A DNA stretch of 64,000 nucleotides from Phascolarctobacterium sp. (GTDB taxonomy: Bacteria > Bacillota > Negativicutes > Acidaminococcales > Acidaminococcaceae), in NCBI GenBank assembly GCA_017467905.1, contig JAFUKD010000006.1:1-64000 (forward strand). Reading direction: 5' to 3'. The position numbers were made by a program, and so were the translations under genes. Under the pieces are notes generated by a model. That model was not told the DNA's origin, ran no database searches, and saw only the letters and a program-made list of their open reading frames with translations. This document shows, piece after piece, positions 17,272-33,008 of this stretch. How positions within the stretch are numbered: position 1 is the first letter of the stretch; every line of letters begins with the position of its first letter.

Positions 17272-20200
17272 TTATATCACACTAACGCCAATATTCACTT
17301 CTTCCAACACATCAAGTAATGCACGGACAGTATCTAAAGATGTAAGCATGGTTATATTATTTTGGATAGTACATTTTCTTATGGCAACACCGTCGTCATA
17401 ATGCACACCTGAAAAAATCGCACGGGTGTTAATAACATAGCTTACTTTTCCGGAACGAATTTCTTCCAAGATTTCTTCACTACCTTCACTCAGCTTGCGT
17501 AAAACCCTACTCTTAATACCATGCTCTGCTAAAAACATAGCAGTACCAACGGTAGCAGCAATATTAAAGCCTAAATCATAAAAGCGTTTCAATAAAGGTA
17601 GCGCTTCTTCTTTGTCCTCATCTGCAACCGTGGCGATAACAGTGCCGTAAGAATGTAATTTAATTCCGGAAGCAAGCAAGGCTTTGTACATAGCTCTGTG
17701 CAATTTCTTATCATAGCCAATGGCTTCACCGGTGGATTTCATTTCCGGAGAAAGATACGCATCCATCCCGTGCAATTTAGAAAATGAAAAGGCAGGCGCC
17801 TTGACATAATAACAGTCTTTTTCGGGCGGATAATTTTCCGTAAAGCCTTGTTCTGATAAAGATTTACCCAACATTACCAAGGTAGCAATATCTGCTAAGC
17901 TATAACCAGTTGCCTTGGATAAAAACGGTACCGTTCTAGAAGAACGCGGATTTACTTCTATTATATATACATCCTCTTTACCATCCACAATAAACTGAAT
18001 GTTAAACAAACCAATAATTCCAATTCCCAATCCCAAGCGTTGAGTATAATCTAAAATCGTCTGTTTAACCTTATCTGAAATACTGAAGGAAGGATATACG
18101 CTTATGGAATCTCCTGAATGAATGCCAGTCCTTTCCACCAGCTCCATAATGCCCGGCACAAAAACCTGCTTACCGTCACAAATAGCGTCTACTTCAACCT
18201 CTTTACCACGAATATACTTATCAACTAAAACTGGCTTATCCTCATCAATTTCAACGGCAGTCTGCAAATATTGACGCAACTGCTTTTCTTTCGCCACAAT
18301 CTGCATGGCTCTACCACCAAGCACAAAGCTAGGGCGCACTAAAACTGGATAACCTATTTCACTTGCAGCCTCAATACCTTCTTCGATACTTGTTACTGCC
18401 TTACCACGAGGACGAGGAATTTCCAGTTCATTCAGCAATGCTTCAAAGGCTTCCCTGTTTTCTGCACGCTCAATGGCATCACAATTGGTGCCAATGAGCT
18501 TTACGCCCCTATCTTTTAAAGAAGCAGCCAAATTTATGGCAGTTTGTCCGCCTAAGGTAGCAATAACGCCTAAAGGTTTTTCCAGGTCAATGATGTTCAA
18601 CACATCTTCTGTACACAGGGGTTCAAAATATAATTTATCAGAGCAAGTGTAATCCGTAGAAACAGTTTCCGGATTATTGTTAATGATGATTGCCTCGTAG
18701 CCTGCTTCTTTAATGGTTTTAACGGCGTGAACAGTAGAATAGTCAAATTCCACGCCCTGTCCAATTCTGATAGGACCGCTTCCCAAGACTACAACCTTTT
18801 CCTTATCTGAAACAACACTTTCGTTTTCAATTTCGTAGGTGGAATAGAAATAAGGAATGTAGCTATCAAATTCCGAAGCGCAGGAATCTATCATCTTGTA
18901 CACAGGCATAATGCCATTTTGCATACGCAAAGCATAAACTTCTTGTTCCGTCATCTTCCACAGCTCACCAATGGCACGGTCACAAAAGCCTGTTTCCTTA
19001 GCAAGACGCAGCACTTCCATGTCAAGCTTATTGTTTTTTAAATAACCTTCCACGGCTACAATCTTCTGTAGCTTACTGATGAAAAACTTATCAATACCAG
19101 TAGCATTAATTATCTTATCAACATTGCAATCCAAGCGTAACAATTGAGCGATTGCGTAAACTCTATCATCAGTACCAGCTTCAATGTACTTTAACAATTC
19201 ATCCTGACCCATGGAGTCAAACTTGGGATGTTTCACGTGAAACAATCCTATCTCAAGGGAACGTACTGCTTTTAAAAAGCTTTCCTCAAAATTTCTACCA
19301 ATGCTCATAACCTCGCCGGTCGCTTTCATCTGGGTTCCTAAGGTGTTATCTGCATCAGTAAATTTATCAAAAGGAAAACGCGGCATTTTCGTCACTACAT
19401 AATCAAGTGCAGGCTCAAAGGCAGCAGGAGTATTGGCTAACATTATTTCGTCCAGCGTCATACCTATCCCGATTTTTGCTGACACGCGAGCTATCGGATA
19501 CCCACTTGCCTTAGATGCCAAGGCAGAAGAACGGGACACTCTTGGATTTACTTCTATTAAATAATATTGGAAGGAATGTGGGTCAAGAGCGAACTGCACA
19601 TTACAACCGCCTTCAATTTTTAACGCACGGATAATTTTCAAAGCACTGTCCCTAAGCATTTGGTATTCTTTGTTGCTTAAAGTCTGGGACGGACAAACCA
19701 CAATAGAATCGCCCGTATGTATGCCTACGGGATCAATGTTCTCCATGTTACAGATGGTGACAGCAGTATCGTTGCCATCACGCATAACTTCATATTCAAT
19801 TTCTTTATAGCCCTTAATGCTTTTTTCTACCAAGACCTGTCTAACAGGAGAAAGCGCAAGGGCATTTTTCATTAACGTCCTAAATTCGGAAGCATTATCT
19901 GCAAAACCGCCGCCAGTACCACCCAAAGTAAAGGCTGGACGCAAAACTACGGGATACCCAATCCTTTGGACAATGGTCAAACCCTCTTCAAGATTAGTAG
20001 CAATGTCAGAAGGAAGAACAGGTTCACCCAAGCTTTGACATAGTTCCTTAAAAAGCTCCCTATCCTCCGCCTGTTCAATACTTTTACTAGAGGTTCCTAA
20101 AAGTTCAACACCACAGTCTGCAAGAACACCGCTCTTTTCCAGCTGCATGGCAAGGTTCAAGCCTGTTTGTCCGCCAATTCCAGGAAGAATGGCATCAGGA

Positions 20201-20445
20201 TGCTCACGATAAATAATTTTTGTCAGGTATTCCAAAGTCAACGGTTCCATATAAACTTTATCAGCTATACTGGTATCCGTCATAATGGTAGCCGGATTAG
20301 AGTTACACAGAACAACTTCATAACCCTCCTCCTTTAAAGCGAGGCACGCCTGAGTTCCTGCATAATCAAATTCAGCAGCTTGTCCTATAACAATGGGTCC
20401 ACTACCAATTACCAGAACCTTTTTAATATCCGTTCTTTTAGGCAT
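17272..20445 (-). CDS. carB: Carbamoyl-phosphate synthase large subunit
   Basis: Makes carbamoyl phosphate from bicarbonate, ATP and glutamine-derived ammonia, for pyrimidines and arginine. 1057 residues with two homologous ATP-grasp halves (start of half one [20 protein letters not shown]; half two [18 protein letters not shown] near 555) and the C-terminal MGS-like allosteric domain. The start overlaps carA by 8 bp. The segment encoding LFHVKH near residue 402 contains a perfect parS palindrome. Confidence 0.98.
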   Translation of the reverse strand: MPKRTDIKKVLVIGSGPIVIGQAAEFDYAGTQACLALKEEGYEVVLCNSNPATIMTDTSIADKVYMEPLTLEYLTKIIYREHPDAILPGIGGQTGLNLAMQLEKSGVLADCGVELLGTSSKSIEQAEDRELFKELCQSLGEPVLPSDIATNLEEGLTIVQRIGYPVVLRPAFTLGGTGGGFADNASEFRTLMKNALALSPVRQVLVEKSIKGYKEIEYEVMRDGNDTAVTICNMENIDPVGIHTGDSIVVCPSQTLSNKEYQMLRDSALKIIRALKIEGGCNVQFALDPHSFQYYLIEVNPRVSRSSALASKASGYPIARVSAKIGIGMTLDEIMLANTPAAFEPALDYVVTKMPRFPFDKFTDADNTLGTQMKATGEVMSIGRNFEESFLKAVRSLEIGLFHVKHPKFDSMGQDELLKYIEAGTDDRVYAIAQLLRLDCNVDKIINATGIDKFFISKLQKIVAVEGYLKNNKLDMEVLRLAKETGFCDRAIGELWKMTEQEVYALRMQNGIMPVYKMIDSCASEFDSYIPYFYSTYEIENESVVSDKEKVVVLGSGPIRIGQGVEFDYSTVHAVKTIKEAGYEAIIINNNPETVSTDYTCSDKLYFEPLCTEDVLNIIDLEKPLGVIATLGGQTAINLAASLKDRGVKLIGTNCDAIERAENREAFEALLNELEIPRPRGKAVTSIEEGIEAASEIGYPVLVRPSFVLGGRAMQIVAKEKQLRQYLQTAVEIDEDKPVLVDKYIRGKEVEVDAICDGKQVFVPGIMELVERTGIHSGDSISVYPSFSISDKVKQTILDYTQRLGLGIGIIGLFNIQFIVDGKEDVYIIEVNPRSSRTVPFLSKATGYSLADIATLVMLGKSLSEQGFTENYPPEKDCYYVKAPAFSFSKLHGMDAYLSPEMKSTGEAIGYDKKLHRAMYKALLASGIKLHSYGTVIATVADEDKEEALPLLKRFYDLGFNIAATVGTAMFLAEHGIKSRVLRKLSEGSEEILEEIRSGKVSYVINTRAIFSGVHYDDGVAIRKCTIQNNITMLTSLDTVRALLDVLEEVNIGVSVI
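19229..19244. promoter_or_regulatory. parS site 2, inside carB
   Basis: TGTTTCACGTGAAACA, identical to the other two copies, read in frame as Leu-Phe-His-Val-Lys-His. ParB sites inside genes are well known in Firmicutes. Confidence 0.92.
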
Positions 20446-21535
20446 GCTCTTTCGCCTCCTCCATTAAATCCACAAACTGCTTAAAAAGATACTTCCCATC
20501 CTGCGGACCAGGTGCGCTTTCAGGATGATACTGCACGCTGAAAACCTTATCCTTTACGCAACGCATTCCTTCCACAGTATCATCAAGTATATTTAAATGA
20601 GTAATCTCCAAGGGAGTTGCTTTGATACTTTCCGGTTCCACTGCGTAGGAATGATTTTGAGAAGTTATTTCAATTTTATTATTTAACAAGTTACGTACGG
20701 GATGATTGCCCCCACGATGACCAAATTTTAATTTATAGGTCTGCCCGCCATAGGCAAGAGCAAGCAGTTGATGACCAAGACAAATGCCAAAGATTGGATA
20801 CTTACCCAAAAGCTTACGTATATTTTCAATTAGCTCTTGTACATCTTCGGGGTTACCCGGTCCATTGGAAAGAAAGATGCCATCAGGAGCAATACGCTCT
20901 ATAACTTCCACAGATGTATTCCAAGGCACACGAGTCACCTGACAACCAAACTTGTTCAGCTCACGAATGATATTCATTTTTATGCCACAGTCTATGGCAA
21001 CCACATGAAATTTAGGATTCTTCACATTATAGCGCCACATACATTGACAACTTACCTGTTCAACAGCATCTTTAGGCAAGACACTTACCCTTAAAATTTC
21101 TAAACCTACATCCAAAGGAGTACTCGCCTTAGTTATCAATGCCTTAGAACTACCAAAATCTCTTATGGCACGTGTCAGCTTGCGTGTATCAACCCCATAC
21201 ACGCCTGGAATGCTAAATTCCTTCATTACCATAGCTAAAGTTTTAGTGCTGCGAAAATTGGAAGGCACATCATTATATTCTCTTACAATCATTGCCCCAA
21301 TGGTAGGAGTTTCTGTTTCATAATCATCATCTGCCATACCATAGTTGCCAATTAAAGGATAGGTCATAACTACAGCTTGATTAGTATATGACGGATCGGA
21401 CAAAATTTCCTGATAGCCAGCCATAGACGTATTAAAAACTATCTCGCAAACCTTATCCTCGTCGTAGCCAAAACCAAAACCGTAATATTCCTGTCCATTT
21501 TCCAAAATAATTTTCTTATTATAATTCACGGTCAT
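20438..21535 (-). CDS. carA: Carbamoyl-phosphate synthase small subunit (glutaminase)
   Basis: 365 residues. The N-terminal CPSase small domain is followed by a class I glutamine amidotransferase domain with nucleophile Cys in [11 protein letters not shown] and the catalytic His/Glu in [11 protein letters not shown]. It supplies ammonia to CarB. It ends 8 bp inside carB and follows purF by 9 bp, so the six genes from purC to carB form one operon. Confidence 0.98.
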   Translation of the reverse strand: MTVNYNKKIILENGQEYYGFGFGYDEDKVCEIVFNTSMAGYQEILSDPSYTNQAVVMTYPLIGNYGMADDDYETETPTIGAMIVREYNDVPSNFRSTKTLAMVMKEFSIPGVYGVDTRKLTRAIRDFGSSKALITKASTPLDVGLEILRVSVLPKDAVEQVSCQCMWRYNVKNPKFHVVAIDCGIKMNIIRELNKFGCQVTRVPWNTSVEVIERIAPDGIFLSNGPGNPEDVQELIENIRKLLGKYPIFGICLGHQLLALAYGGQTYKLKFGHRGGNHPVRNLLNNKIEITSQNHSYAVEPESIKATPLEITHLNILDDTVEGMRCVKDKVFSVQYHPESAPGPQDGKYLFKQFVDLMEEAKEHA

Positions 21536-21544
21536 GAGAGCACC

Positions 21545-26129
<4,585 letters not shown>

Positions 26130-26172
26130 TCCAAAACTCCATCCAATATTTTTAGCATCTATTACACTAAAC

Positions 26173-26886
26173 TTAAATACGTTCTTGCAAACGCTTCATT
26201 ATTTCTGCATAAGCTTCTTCTACGCCACCAAGGTCACGACGAAAACGATCTTTATCTAATTTTTCCCCAGTCTTGCTATCCCACAAGCGACTGGTATCAG
26301 GACTAATCTCGTCCGCTAAAACAATGGTTCCATCATATAAGCGACCAAACTCTAATTTGAAATCCACCAAGGTTACCCCACACTCATCCCAAACAGCCTT
26401 TAAAATTTCATTTACCTGCAAGGCATATTTTTTAATAAGTGCAATTTCTTCTTCTGTTGCCAGCTTCAAGGCTACAGCATGCTCCTCATTAAGCAATGGG
26501 TCTTCCAAAGCATCATTCTTATAAGAAAATTCAATGGTGGGTTTTGAAAAGGCAATACCCTCTGCAACGCCATAGTGTTTGGCAAAGGAGCCCGCACTGA
26601 CATTACGTACAATCACTTCTAAAGGTACAATGCTTACTTTTTTCACAAGGGTTTCCCTGTCATTGAGTTCCTCTACAAAATGAGTAGGCACGCCCATTTT
26701 CTCTAAGCGTTGCATCAGAAGGTTACTCATCTTATTATTGATAACCCCCTTGCCAACTATAGTCCCCTTTTTTAAGCCGTTAAACGCGGTCGCATCGTCC
26801 TTATAAGAAACAATGACAAGTCTCTGATCAGGAGTGCTATATAATTTTTTTGCTTTACCTTCGTATAATTCGTGAATTTTCTCCAT
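26173..26886 (-). CDS. purC: SAICAR synthase
   Basis: Joins CAIR and aspartate in purine synthesis. 237 residues from the ATG with GAGGGG upstream (an upstream ATG at 26940 lies inside a terminator hairpin). It begins [16 protein letters not shown] and carries [17 protein letters not shown] and the ATP-site [10 protein letters not shown], normal for bacterial PurC. First gene of the purC-guaA-pyrG-purF-carA-carB run. No promoter is visible in the short gap after amt, so it may depend on readthrough or a promoter inside amt. Confidence 0.97.
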   Translation of the reverse strand: MEKIHELYEGKAKKLYSTPDQRLVIVSYKDDATAFNGLKKGTIVGKGVINNKMSNLLMQRLEKMGVPTHFVEELNDRETLVKKVSIVPLEVIVRNVSAGSFAKHYGVAEGIAFSKPTIEFSYKNDALEDPLLNEEHAVALKLATEEEIALIKKYALQVNEILKAVWDECGVTLVDFKLEFGRLYDGTIVLADEISPDTSRLWDSKTGEKLDKDRFRRDLGGVEEAYAEIMKRLQERI

Positions 26887-26922
26887 TTTGGTTCCCCTCT
26901 TTACATTTCTAAGACAAACGCC

Positions 26923-26951
26923 AAAAAGTTGGATGAACAATCCAACTTTTT
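26923..26951. terminator. Bidirectional-looking terminator between amt and purC
   Basis: AAAAAGTTGGA, 7-base loop, TCCAACTTTTT: 11-bp perfect stem with T runs on both strands. It would stop glnN-amt transcripts before purC. Confidence 0.9.
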
Positions 26952-26970
26952 GACACCCTATAATTTTTAT

Positions 26971-28266
26971 TTAATTCTTTTCCAGTACAAAGTCTGCATA
27001 GGCTCTCACAAGACCATGTTCAGCAGTATCAAGGCCTTTAACTTCTTCCTCCTCACTAACACGTAACCCAAATATTTTATCAATGAAGCTAAAGGTTAAA
27101 AGCATCATCACTGTAGTCCAAGCCAAGATTCCCAGAACGCCAAGGCATTGTACTGTTATCAATTCAGCTTTGCCCGTATATAACAAGCCTTCCAAACCAG
27201 CAGGTGCTTCTGGATTTGCTAAAAGACCTACTGCTAACGTACCCCAAATCCCACTTACAAGATGCACGCCAACTGCACCAACAGGGTCGTCAATATGTAA
27301 CTTCATATCTAAAAATTCAATGGATTCTACTACCAGAATGCCAGATACAACACCTACAACAAGGGCGCCTACTCCGTCCAATGCATCACAACCGGCAGTA
27401 ATACCAACTAAGCCAGCCAAAGAGGCATTTATACACATGGAAACATCTGGTTTGCCAAGCTTATACCAGGTATAAAGCATTGTAGTAAAGGTAGCAGCTG
27501 CCGGGGCTATGGTTGTTGTAAGGAAGATGGAAGTCAAAGCTGATATGTCCCAAGCAGCTGCACCGTTAAAACCATACCAGCCAAACCACAGAATGAAGCT
27601 GCCCATTGCCCCCAAGACTATGGAATGACCGGGAATGGCATTAACCTTAATAATTTCCCCAGTTTCGTCTTCAATATATTTTCCTAAACGCGGGCCTACC
27701 ATAATGGCGCCAATAAGTGCGCTTAAACCACCAACAGTGTGGATGGCAGCAGAGCCTGCAAAATCATGGAAGCCTTTTTGCGCGAGCCAGCCTTGACTGT
27801 TCCACACCCAACCTGCTTCCACCGGATAAACAAACAGAGAAATAATTGCAGAATATAAACAATATGAGCTAAATTTTGTTCTTTCTGCCATAGCGCCGGA
27901 CACAATGGTGGCAGCCGTGGCACAGAACACCAGATTAAATACAAAATTAGACGCATGGTTTTTAATAAAGCCTGAGAAATCTGTAATGATTTCTAGATTA
28001 GGAATACCAATAATTCCAAAAGCATAATCTTCTGCCATCATCAGGCTAAAGCCCACAAACATAAAGCAGATTGTACCAATGCAAAAGTCCATTAAGTTTT
28101 TCATAATAATATTGCCAGCATTTTTCGCTCTAGTGAAACCACTTTCTACCATAGCGAAGCCTGCTTGCATAAAGAACACCAAAGCGGCACCCATTAAGAA
28201 CCAAACGCCAAAAACTTCACTTCTTGCTACATCCGAAGTAAGCTTTGTAATTTCGCCTAAATTCAT
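26971..28266 (-). CDS. amt: Ammonium transporter (Amt family)
   Basis: 431 residues and about eleven membrane segments, with the family signature DFAGSAAIHTVGGLSALIGA and the conserved pore histidines (AIH and GVHLVSGIWGT). Moves ammonium into the cell. Cotranscribed with glnN (40-bp gap). No glnK/PII gene lies beside it, which is unusual for bacterial amt. Confidence 0.96.
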   Translation of the reverse strand: MNLGEITKLTSDVARSEVFGVWFLMGAALVFFMQAGFAMVESGFTRAKNAGNIIMKNLMDFCIGTICFMFVGFSLMMAEDYAFGIIGIPNLEIITDFSGFIKNHASNFVFNLVFCATAATIVSGAMAERTKFSSYCLYSAIISLFVYPVEAGWVWNSQGWLAQKGFHDFAGSAAIHTVGGLSALIGAIMVGPRLGKYIEDETGEIIKVNAIPGHSIVLGAMGSFILWFGWYGFNGAAAWDISALTSIFLTTTIAPAAATFTTMLYTWYKLGKPDVSMCINASLAGLVGITAGCDALDGVGALVVGVVSGILVVESIEFLDMKLHIDDPVGAVGVHLVSGIWGTLAVGLLANPEAPAGLEGLLYTGKAELITVQCLGVLGILAWTTVMMLLTFSFIDKIFGLRVSEEEEVKGLDTAEHGLVRAYADFVLEKN

Positions 28267-28306
28267 AAAAATCCCCTCATTTTCCCCTCATTATGGCCTT
28301 TCATTT

Positions 28307-30403
28307 TTATTTCACACCAAACAGCAAATCGCTATAGGTGGGAAACGGCCAATATTTTTTTGCTGTCAAAAGCTCTGCTTCATCGCAGGCAATTCTCAGC
28401 GCATTCATTTTTTCTAAAACATTGTCACGGATAGCATTAGCCTCATCACCAACATCCTTTGCTTCGTGCAGTTCTTGCAGTGCTATTTCTAATTCTTCTA
28501 TGTTTCCTGCAATTCTATCTGTCAAAGTAGAAAGATTTTTAATAAGCTTGCTTTCGTATTTACAAGGCAAATTTGCTTCAACAAGTCTTTTTGCTGCTAC
28601 AGCCTTGGCAATATCAGCGGCATAAGCTTCAACTGCAGGTGCGATAAGCGTTTTTGCCATGCTCACCATTGTATTAGCTTCAATCACTACGGTCTTGCAA
28701 TAATTTTCCAGTTGAATTTCACATCTGGATTTCAATTCTGCTTCCGTAAAGACTTTATGACCAACAAGCATATCCACATTCTTTTTATCTAATACGTGGG
28801 GTATGCAATCAGGAGTAGTGCGATAATTACACAAGCCTCTTTTTTCAGTTGCTTCTTTTATCCAAGCTTCATCGTAACCATTGCCATTAAAAATAATGCG
28901 TTTATGGTCTTTGATAGTTTTCTTAATCATTTCATGTAAGGCAGTTTCAAAATCTGCTACGCCTTCCAATCTATCTGCGTAAATTTTTAAGCTTTCTGCC
29001 ACAGCAGCATTCAACATAATGTTGGCGCAAGCAATGCTGTTAGAAGAGCCAAGCATGCGGAACTCAAATTTATTGCCAGTAAAGGCAAAGGGAGAAGTTC
29101 TGTTGCGGTCAGTAGTATCACGATTGAACTTAGGTAACACATCAACGCCAAGCTTCAACTGTGTTTTTGCCGTGCCGTTATACGGATTACCAGTTTCGAT
29201 AGCTTCCAAAACTTCGGTAAGCTCGTCGCCCAAGAACATAGATACAACTGCCGGCGGAGCTTCGTTCGCACCAAGGCGATGGTCGTTTCCAGCAGTAGCC
29301 ACAGAAATACGCAGCAAGTCTTGATAATCGTCAACAGCTTTTATTACTGCACACAGGAACAATAAAAATTGTGCATTTTCATAGGGTGTAGCACCCGGTG
29401 CCAGCAAGTTAATGCCAGTATTAGTTGCCATGGACCAATTGTTATGTTTGCCACTGCCATTTACTCCTGCAAAGGGTTTTTCGTGTAACAAGCAAACCAA
29501 GCCGTGTTTAGCAGCAACCCTTTGCATAATCTCCATAGTCAGTTGGTTGTGGTCTGTAGCAATATTCGTTGTTGTAAAAATTGGAGCCAGCTCGTGCTGT
29601 GCAGGAGCAACTTCATTGTGTTCAGTTTTTGCTAGAACGCCCAGCTTCCACAATTCTTCGTTCAGTTCTGCCATAAAAGCAGCAACCTTAGGTTTTATAG
29701 CGCCAAAATAGTGGTCATCCATTTCTTGTCCTTTAGGAGGTTTAGCACCGAAAAGAGTACGACCAGTAAATTTAAGGTCAGGTCTTTGTTCATACATTTC
29801 TTTGCTAATCAAAAAATATTCCTGTTCCGGACCTACGTTGGTGTGTACACTTTTCACGTCCTTATTGCCAAATAATTTCAGAATGCGCAATGCTTGTTTA
29901 TTCAACGCCGCCATAGAACGTAAAAGCGGAGTCTTTTTATCTAAGGCTTCACCATTGTAAGCACAGAAGGCTGTAGGAATACACAAGGTTTTATCTTTGA
30001 TAAAGGCAAATGATGTAGGATCCCACGCAGTATAACCCCTAGCCTCAAAAGTGGCACGCAAGCCACCGGACGGGAAAGAAGAAGCATCGGGTTCGCCTTG
30101 AATAAGCTCTTTACCAGAGAACTCCATAATTACACCACCATCATCAGTAGGTGCAATAAAGCTATCATGCTTTTCGGCGGTAATGCCCGTCAAAGGTTGG
30201 AACCAGTGTGTAAAATGGGTAGCACCGTTGGCAACAGCCCAATCTTTCATGGCATCAGCAACTACACTGGCAACGCTACTATCCAAACGAACTCCTTCCT
30301 CTCTGGTTTTTTTCAGAGATTCATATACCTCTGTTGGCAAATTGGCTTTCATAACCTTGTCGTTAAAAACCAAACAGCCAAAATAATCAGGTACACTTCT
30401 CAT
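28307..30403 (-). CDS. glnN: Type III glutamine synthetase
   Basis: 698 residues, the length and order of GSIII rather than ~440-residue GSI. Visible motifs: [54 protein letters not shown] and [11 protein letters not shown]. Makes glutamine from glutamate and ammonia. Preceded by AAAAGGAGG. It has a strong promoter 160 bp upstream and a terminator inside the leader, and an ANTAR regulator is divergently oriented. Together these suggest control by antitermination. Confidence 0.97.
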   Translation of the reverse strand: MRSVPDYFGCLVFNDKVMKANLPTEVYESLKKTREEGVRLDSSVASVVADAMKDWAVANGATHFTHWFQPLTGITAEKHDSFIAPTDDGGVIMEFSGKELIQGEPDASSFPSGGLRATFEARGYTAWDPTSFAFIKDKTLCIPTAFCAYNGEALDKKTPLLRSMAALNKQALRILKLFGNKDVKSVHTNVGPEQEYFLISKEMYEQRPDLKFTGRTLFGAKPPKGQEMDDHYFGAIKPKVAAFMAELNEELWKLGVLAKTEHNEVAPAQHELAPIFTTTNIATDHNQLTMEIMQRVAAKHGLVCLLHEKPFAGVNGSGKHNNWSMATNTGINLLAPGATPYENAQFLLFLCAVIKAVDDYQDLLRISVATAGNDHRLGANEAPPAVVSMFLGDELTEVLEAIETGNPYNGTAKTQLKLGVDVLPKFNRDTTDRNRTSPFAFTGNKFEFRMLGSSNSIACANIMLNAAVAESLKIYADRLEGVADFETALHEMIKKTIKDHKRIIFNGNGYDEAWIKEATEKRGLCNYRTTPDCIPHVLDKKNVDMLVGHKVFTEAELKSRCEIQLENYCKTVVIEANTMVSMAKTLIAPAVEAYAADIAKAVAAKRLVEANLPCKYESKLIKNLSTLTDRIAGNIEELEIALQELHEAKDVGDEANAIRDNVLEKMNALRIACDEAELLTAKKYWPFPTYSDLLFGVK

Positions 30404-30435
30404 AACGAAATCCTCCTTTTGCTTTGTTTGTAATT

Positions 30436-30474
30436 AAAAAAGGCGACTCTGATGCTACAAACATCAAAGACGCC
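30436..30474 (-). terminator. Leader terminator of glnN-amt (attenuator)
   Basis: Minus-strand GGCGTCTTTGATG, short loop, GCATCAGAGTCGCC, then TTTTTT, inside the glnN leader about 85 nt after the predicted start of transcription and 30 nt before the start codon. A full terminator here requires antitermination for expression. Confidence 0.85.
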
Positions 30475-30561
30475 ATTGCCTTACAAACATATTAGATTTT
30501 CTAAATTACATACCTAAAAAGCTTTCTTATTTTTCAAAACCATTTGCTTTTTACGTTTCGA

Positions 30562-30590
30562 ATTATACACCCCTTATCGAACAATGTCAA
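30562..30590 (-). promoter_or_regulatory. Promoter of glnN-amt
   Basis: Minus-strand TTGACA, exactly 17 bp, TATAAT: a perfect consensus sigma-A promoter. CGAACAAT, a PurBox-like half site on the plus strand, overlaps the spacer and -35 region (30579-30586). Confidence 0.93.
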
Positions 30591-30654
30591 CGAATCCTTT
30601 GTGAACTTTTTCTGAACCATCTAATCTGAAATATTGCGAAAATCCCCTTGTTTC

Positions 30655-30684
30655 TTGACATAGATGCATTTTAAGAACTATAAT
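30655..30684 (+). promoter_or_regulatory. Promoter of the ANTAR regulator
   Basis: TTGACA (30655-30660), 18-bp spacer, TATAAT (30679-30684), divergent from the glnN promoter. Confidence 0.85.
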
Positions 30685-30710
30685 ATACACGAAAAAGCGA
30701 TTGTGTTTTA

Positions 30711-30745
30711 CCGAACGATTTTTATATTAACATTTTATCGTTCGG
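30711..30745. promoter_or_regulatory. PurBox-like inverted repeat in the ANTAR leader
   Basis: CCGAACGAT, 17 bp, ATCGTTCGG. The arrangement equals the paired PurR box spacing described for Bacillus. It lies just after the predicted transcription start, so it could act as an operator or an RNA hairpin. Confidence 0.5.
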
Positions 30746-30790
30746 AGCAAAAGTCTCACTGCCCATAGTAATATTAAGGAGAGTTGCCTT

Positions 30791-31375
30791 ATGAGTTTTA
30801 AAGAACACACCTACAACGTATTGATTCTTTCTGCATCTGAAAGTTTCAATGCAATTTTAGATAACATACTTCCTCAAGGCATTTATCCAGAAAAACATTT
30901 CTTTTCTAGCTTCGCAAATGCCAGCAAAGCACTAGAATCTAAAAGCTACGACTTTATAATTGTCAACACTACTGCTCAAGCAGATGCTGGTATTCGCTTT
31001 GCCTTGAACGCTTCCAAAACCAATAGCAGTATCGTTCTGCTCCTAGTAAAAAGCGAAGACTACGACGAAACCTATGACAAGGTGGCTGACCACGGCATCT
31101 TCCTTCTTGGCAAACCTCTTGGCAAACAGACATTGCTTGCAACTATTTCGTGCATGGCAAGCGCCAAGGAACGGATGCGCACATTGACAAATAAAGTTCA
31201 TCTCGCCGAAGAGCAGGCCGCAGAAATTCGTTTGACCAATAGAGCCAAATGGCTTTTAATTGACAAGGAAGGTATGACTGAACAGGATGCACACCGCTTT
31301 ATAGAAAAACAAGCCATGGATTCCTGCTCGCCCCGCAAAAAGATTGCTCTCGAAATTATAAACAGATACATTTAA
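30791..31375 (+). CDS. ANTAR-domain antitermination regulator with degenerate receiver
   Basis: 194 residues. The N-terminal half is receiver-like, but the position of the phospho-acceptor Asp is Asn (Asn59 in DFIIVNT) and the usual acidic pair after the first strand is missing, so control by phosphorylation is unlikely. A coiled stretch (about 125-150) leads to a clear ANTAR domain: NRAKWLLIDKEGMTEQDAHR, then EKQAMDSCSPRKKIALEII. ANTAR domains bind paired hairpins in leaders to stop termination. The divergent glnN-amt leader, with its terminator, is the obvious target. Confidence 0.9.
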   Translation: MSFKEHTYNVLILSASESFNAILDNILPQGIYPEKHFFSSFANASKALESKSYDFIIVNTTAQADAGIRFALNASKTNSSIVLLLVKSEDYDETYDKVADHGIFLLGKPLGKQTLLATISCMASAKERMRTLTNKVHLAEEQAAEIRLTNRAKWLLIDKEGMTEQDAHRFIEKQAMDSCSPRKKIALEIINRYI

Positions 31376-31406
31376 ACAGCACAACCCATAAAGGATGGTG
31401 CTGTTT
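31374..31406. terminator. Bidirectional terminator between ANTAR gene and pstB
   Basis: AAACAGCAC...GTGCTGTTT stem with T-rich tail TATTTTTT on the plus strand, shared by the two convergent genes. Confidence 0.85.
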
Positions 31407-31411
31407 ATTTT

Positions 31412-32161
31412 TTATCCAAACCGACCTTGCACATAGTCCTCTGTCTTTTTATTGGAGGGAGCAGTGAATATTTTACTAGTCTCATCAAATTCAACTAACT
31501 CACCCAAGAAAAAGAATGCTGTTCTATCTGAAACACGCGCTGCCTGCTGCATATTATGGGTAACTATGACGATGGTATATTCCTTTTTCAAATTCAAGAC
31601 CAATTTTTCAATTTTCATAGTGCTGATGGGGTCAAGTGCGCTGGTAGGTTCGTCCATTAAAAGCACTTCCGGCTTTACCGCCAACGCTCTCGCAATACAA
31701 AGCCTTTGCTGTTGCCCGCCAGAAAAGCTCAACGCACTTTTGTGCAATCTATCTTTTACCTCGTCCCAAACCGCAGCCTTAACTAAAGCTTCTTCTACAA
31801 CCTCATCTAGAAGTGACTTCTGTTTTATACCATGAGTGCGCGGTCCAAAAGCAATGTTATCGTAAACGCTCATGGGAAATGGATTTGGCTTTTGGAATAC
31901 CATACCTACTCGCTTGCGCAGCAAATTAACATCCTGCACTTGGAAAATATCTTCCCCATCAAACAAAACCTTGCCCGTAACTTTACAGCCATCAACCAAA
32001 TCGTTCATTCTATTCAATGTTTTCAATAATGTGGTTTTACCACAACCGCTTGGCCCGATGAACGCAGTAACCTCTTTTCCCTTTATCTCCATATTTATGT
32101 TATGAAGTGCATGGAAGTCACCATAGTATAAATTCAGATTATCTATCTCAAACTTGTTCAT
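31412..32161 (-). CDS. pstB: Phosphate ABC transporter ATPase
   Basis: 249 residues: Walker [11 protein letters not shown]-loop, signature [16 protein letters not shown], Walker [13 protein letters not shown] and switch His. Powers phosphate import with PstA and PstC. Last gene of pstS-pstC-pstA-pstB. phoU, which usually follows, is absent. Confidence 0.97.
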   Translation of the reverse strand: MNKFEIDNLNLYYGDFHALHNINMEIKGKEVTAFIGPSGCGKTTLLKTLNRMNDLVDGCKVTGKVLFDGEDIFQVQDVNLLRKRVGMVFQKPNPFPMSVYDNIAFGPRTHGIKQKSLLDEVVEEALVKAAVWDEVKDRLHKSALSFSGGQQQRLCIARALAVKPEVLLMDEPTSALDPISTMKIEKLVLNLKKEYTIVIVTHNMQQAARVSDRTAFFFLGELVEFDETSKIFTAPSNKKTEDYVQGRFG

Positions 32162-32162
32162 C

Positions 32163-33008
32163 CTAATTTCCTCTCATTAACTTTCCAGCCATCCAAGTAG
32201 AAGCCCCATTAATAATAACGGTAATTATCACTAACACAACCGCAGTCGCAAAGGCTTGCTCCATAAACAATCCCTCACTTGCCAGAACATATAAATGTAC
32301 TGCTAAAGAGCGTCCTGAAGAAAACAAATCTTCCGGTAACTGGGCAACAGTACCGGCAGTATAAACCAATGCTGCCGTTTCACCCATAATGCGTCCAATA
32401 CTTAAGATTATCCCAGCTAAAATCCCAGGCACTGCCGCAGGCAAAACTACTACCAATACTGTACGCAACTTGTTAGCACCTAAAGCATAGCTTCCTTCCC
32501 TGTAGGATATAGGTACAGCTTGTAAAGCTTCTTCTGTAGTGCGGATAATCACCGGCAAAATCATAATCGCTACGGTACAGGCACCTGCGAGCAATGAATA
32601 ACCCATCTGTAAGTAAATCACGAAAAACAACAAACCAAACAAGCCATAAACCACCGAGGGAATCCCTGCCAAAGTATCCGTAGTCATATCCATTATTGAA
32701 ACAAACTTATTGCTCTTTTTAGCATACTCTACAAAATAGATGGCAGTACCTATCCCAATTGGAGCTGCCAAGCTCAAAGCAAACGCTACCATAAGGAGGG
32801 TGTCTACTAAAGCAGGAAACAGGGAAACATTTTGGGTTGTATATTCAAGAGCAAATAATTCCCAACTTAAATAAGGAATCCCCTGCGCCAAGATGTAGCC
32901 TATTAAAGAAATAAGGATTAAAATATTTACTCCAGCAGCCAACCACACGGTTATCCCTAAAACCTTGGACGCAGTTGTAGCAGCTTGCATTTTGAAACAA
33001 TTAACCAT
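32163..33008 (-). CDS. pstA: Phosphate ABC transporter permease PstA
   Basis: About 281 residues, six membrane segments, with the permease EAA loop in [28 protein letters not shown]. Several in-frame starts overlap the end of pstC (GTG 33023, ATG 33008, ATG 32990). I prefer 33008 for its GGTGGG upstream and translational coupling. Confidence 0.93.
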   Translation of the reverse strand: MVNCFKMQAATTASKVLGITVWLAAGVNILILISLIGYILAQGIPYLSWELFALEYTTQNVSLFPALVDTLLMVAFALSLAAPIGIGTAIYFVEYAKKSNKFVSIMDMTTDTLAGIPSVVYGLFGLLFFVIYLQMGYSLLAGACTVAIMILPVIIRTTEEALQAVPISYREGSYALGANKLRTVLVVVLPAAVPGILAGIILSIGRIMGETAALVYTAGTVAQLPEDLFSSGRSLAVHLYVLASEGLFMEQAFATAVVLVIITVIINGASTWMAGKLMRGN

